Shown piece by piece: positions 63,138 through 64,000 of a stretch of DNA of 64,000 bases. This stretch comes from Haladaptatus sp. ZSTT2 (GTDB lineage Archaea; Halobacteriota; Halobacteria; Halobacteriales; Halococcaceae): positions 868,001 through 932,000 of the forward strand of contig NZ_JBAMHQ010000001.1 of NCBI RefSeq assembly GCF_037081775.1, written 5' to 3'. The position numbers and the translations under genes were made by a program. Position 1 is the first letter of the stretch. Each line of letters starts with the position of its first letter. Below the pieces are notes generated by a model that did not search any database, was not told the DNA's origin, and saw only the letters and a program-made list of their open reading frames with translations.

Positions 63138-63770
63138 ATGAGTCAGCCGCACATCCTGTTGCTCGGCGCACCGGGCGCTGGTAAAGGCACCCAGAGCAGT
63201 CGAATCGTGGAGGCGTTCGATGTCGAACACGTCACGACAGGTGACGCACTGCGCGCCAACAAGGACATGGAGACGGAGTACGGCACGCCTCGGTCGTTCA
63301 TGGAAGCAGGCGAACTTGTCCCCGACCCGGTCGTAAACGCCATCGTCGAAGAGGCGCTCACGAGCGCGGACGGCTTCGTCTTAGACGGCTACCCGCGCAA
63401 CTTAGAGCAGGCAGAAGAACTCGACGACATGACGAGCCTCGATCTCGTTGCCTACCTCAACGTTGCAGAAGAGGAACTCGTAGAACGTCTGACCGGCCGC
63501 CGCGTTTGCAGTGAGTGTGGCACCAATTTCCACATCAAATTCAACCAGCCCGCAGTACAGGGCGTCTGCGACGAGTGTGGCGGCGACCTCATCCAGCGTG
63601 ACGACGACACCGAAGAGACCGTCCGCGAGCGCCTGCGCGTCTTTCGGGAGAACACGGAACCGGTCATCGAGTTCTACCGCGAGCGCGGCCAGCTCGTCGA
63701 AATCGACGGCGAAGGCACGCCCGACGAGGTCTGGGGGAAGCTGAAAGCCGCCATCGAAGCCGCACAGTAA
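63138..63770 (+). CDS. adk: Adenylate kinase
   Basis: 210 residues from ATG 63138. P-loop [16 protein letters not shown] site [10 protein letters not shown] and [13 protein letters not shown]; a zinc lid CSECGTNFH...CDECGG. Balances AMP, ADP and ATP. The bacterial-type enzyme is usual in haloarchaea. Open codons to 62967 overlap the divergent gene and are rejected. Confidence 0.97.
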   Translation: MSQPHILLLGAPGAGKGTQSSRIVEAFDVEHVTTGDALRANKDMETEYGTPRSFMEAGELVPDPVVNAIVEEALTSADGFVLDGYPRNLEQAEELDDMTSLDLVAYLNVAEEELVERLTGRRVCSECGTNFHIKFNQPAVQGVCDECGGDLIQRDDDTEETVRERLRVFRENTEPVIEFYRERGQLVEIDGEGTPDEVWGKLKAAIEAAQ

Positions 63771-63782
63771 GCGACTTTTCTT

Positions 63783-63800
63783 CCGGCGCGAAGCCGGTTT
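63783..63800 (+). terminator. Terminator after adk
   Basis: CCGGC-GCGAA-GCCGG followed by TTTT, 13 bases after the adk stop. Confidence 0.5.
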
Positions 63801-63853
63801 TCCGGCGCGCGCAGAGTAAAAGGTTGATTAACAGCTAGTGCCAAGAGAGGGCA

Positions 63854-64000
63854 ATGGCACGGACAGCGGAAAAAGTGACCGCACTCGTCAACCAAGACGG
63901 GTCGATGGCCGACGCCCTCAACGTCGTCCTCGAACACGCCCAAAACGGAGATGGCTCCGTGACGTGGGGCGATGTGAAAGGCGAGATTACGAGCGGCGAG
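63854..64000 (+). CDS. Start of a membrane protein gene, probably DUF106 (EMC3/TMCO1-like); cut
   Basis: The first 49 codons, MARTAEKVTALVNQDGSMADALNVV and EHAQNGDGSVTWGDVKGEITSGE, resemble the small winged-helix-like N-terminus that haloarchaeal DUF106 membrane insertases carry, in the usual place after adk. The membrane part lies outside the window. A TTGATTAAC at about 63823-63831 is a likely promoter. Confidence 0.6.
   Translation, partial: MARTAEKVTALVNQDGSMADALNVVLEHAQNGDGSVTWGDVKGEITSGE

Overview
The window is a piece of chromosome from a haloarchaeon (class Halobacteria). The signs are high GC with acidic, Asp/Glu-rich proteins, many leaderless genes with a TATA-like box about 26-30 bases before the start codon, Tat-type lipoprotein signals, halocyanin-type copper proteins, RadB, CDC48, archaeal-type Trk and Pst systems, and the complete archaeal S10/spc ribosomal gene order. 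I cannot name the genus. No rRNA, CRISPR array, transposase or integrase was recognised.

Layout. 1-3.0 kb: tail of a trpD-trpF-trpE operon (minus strand, trpE cut by the window edge) with three in-phase GTAC motifs at its promoter. 3.2-4.1 kb: tRNA-Val(GAC), a hairpin, a tRNA-like scrap and one strikingly AT-rich orphan gene, probably foreign. 4.1-16 kb: mixed housekeeping and accessory genes: VOC protein, dodecin, two Tat-exported cupredoxins, a tandem fluoride-channel pair, a half-size lycopene-cyclase-like protein, a CBS protein with a hibernation-factor-like tail, radB beside a RuvC-fold gene, larC and a CDC48 ATPase. 16-22.6 kb: pstS-pstC-pstA-pstB-phoU, facing a divergent AbrB-PhoU regulator across a shared control region. 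22.6-37 kb: a citrate synthase paralogue with an altered catalytic residue, S8e, pyrF, phosphoglycolate phosphatase, a GTPBP1-like GTPase, mch, a BrkB/YihY protein, MscS and several small haloarchaeal proteins.

37.1-37.5 kb holds the oddest non-coding feature: about 260 bp made almost entirely of consecutive hairpins with different stems but nearly always three-base loops, ending at tRNA-Gly(GCC). 37.7-51.8 kb is one tight operon: a SPOUT RNA methyltransferase, uL3 through uL15 (with RNase P component 1) and secY. Most junctions overlap or are only a few bases, so translation is probably coupled.

51.9-62.7 kb separates secY from adk, which are usually close neighbours in haloarchaea as I recall. 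The block holds a zinc alcohol dehydrogenase, an SRPBCC protein, a threonine-rich surface protein, an APC permease fused to stress-protein domains, and two potassium-uptake units (trkA-trkH and a convergent trkH-trkA-like pair). 62.6-64 kb returns to adk and the start of what is probably a DUF106 membrane protein.

Recurrent themes worth checking: triloop hairpins in many 3' regions, two of which also share a 15-base sequence; convergent genes whose stop codons overlap inside one YTAR tetramer at four places; and several palindromes or phased repeats at promoters.
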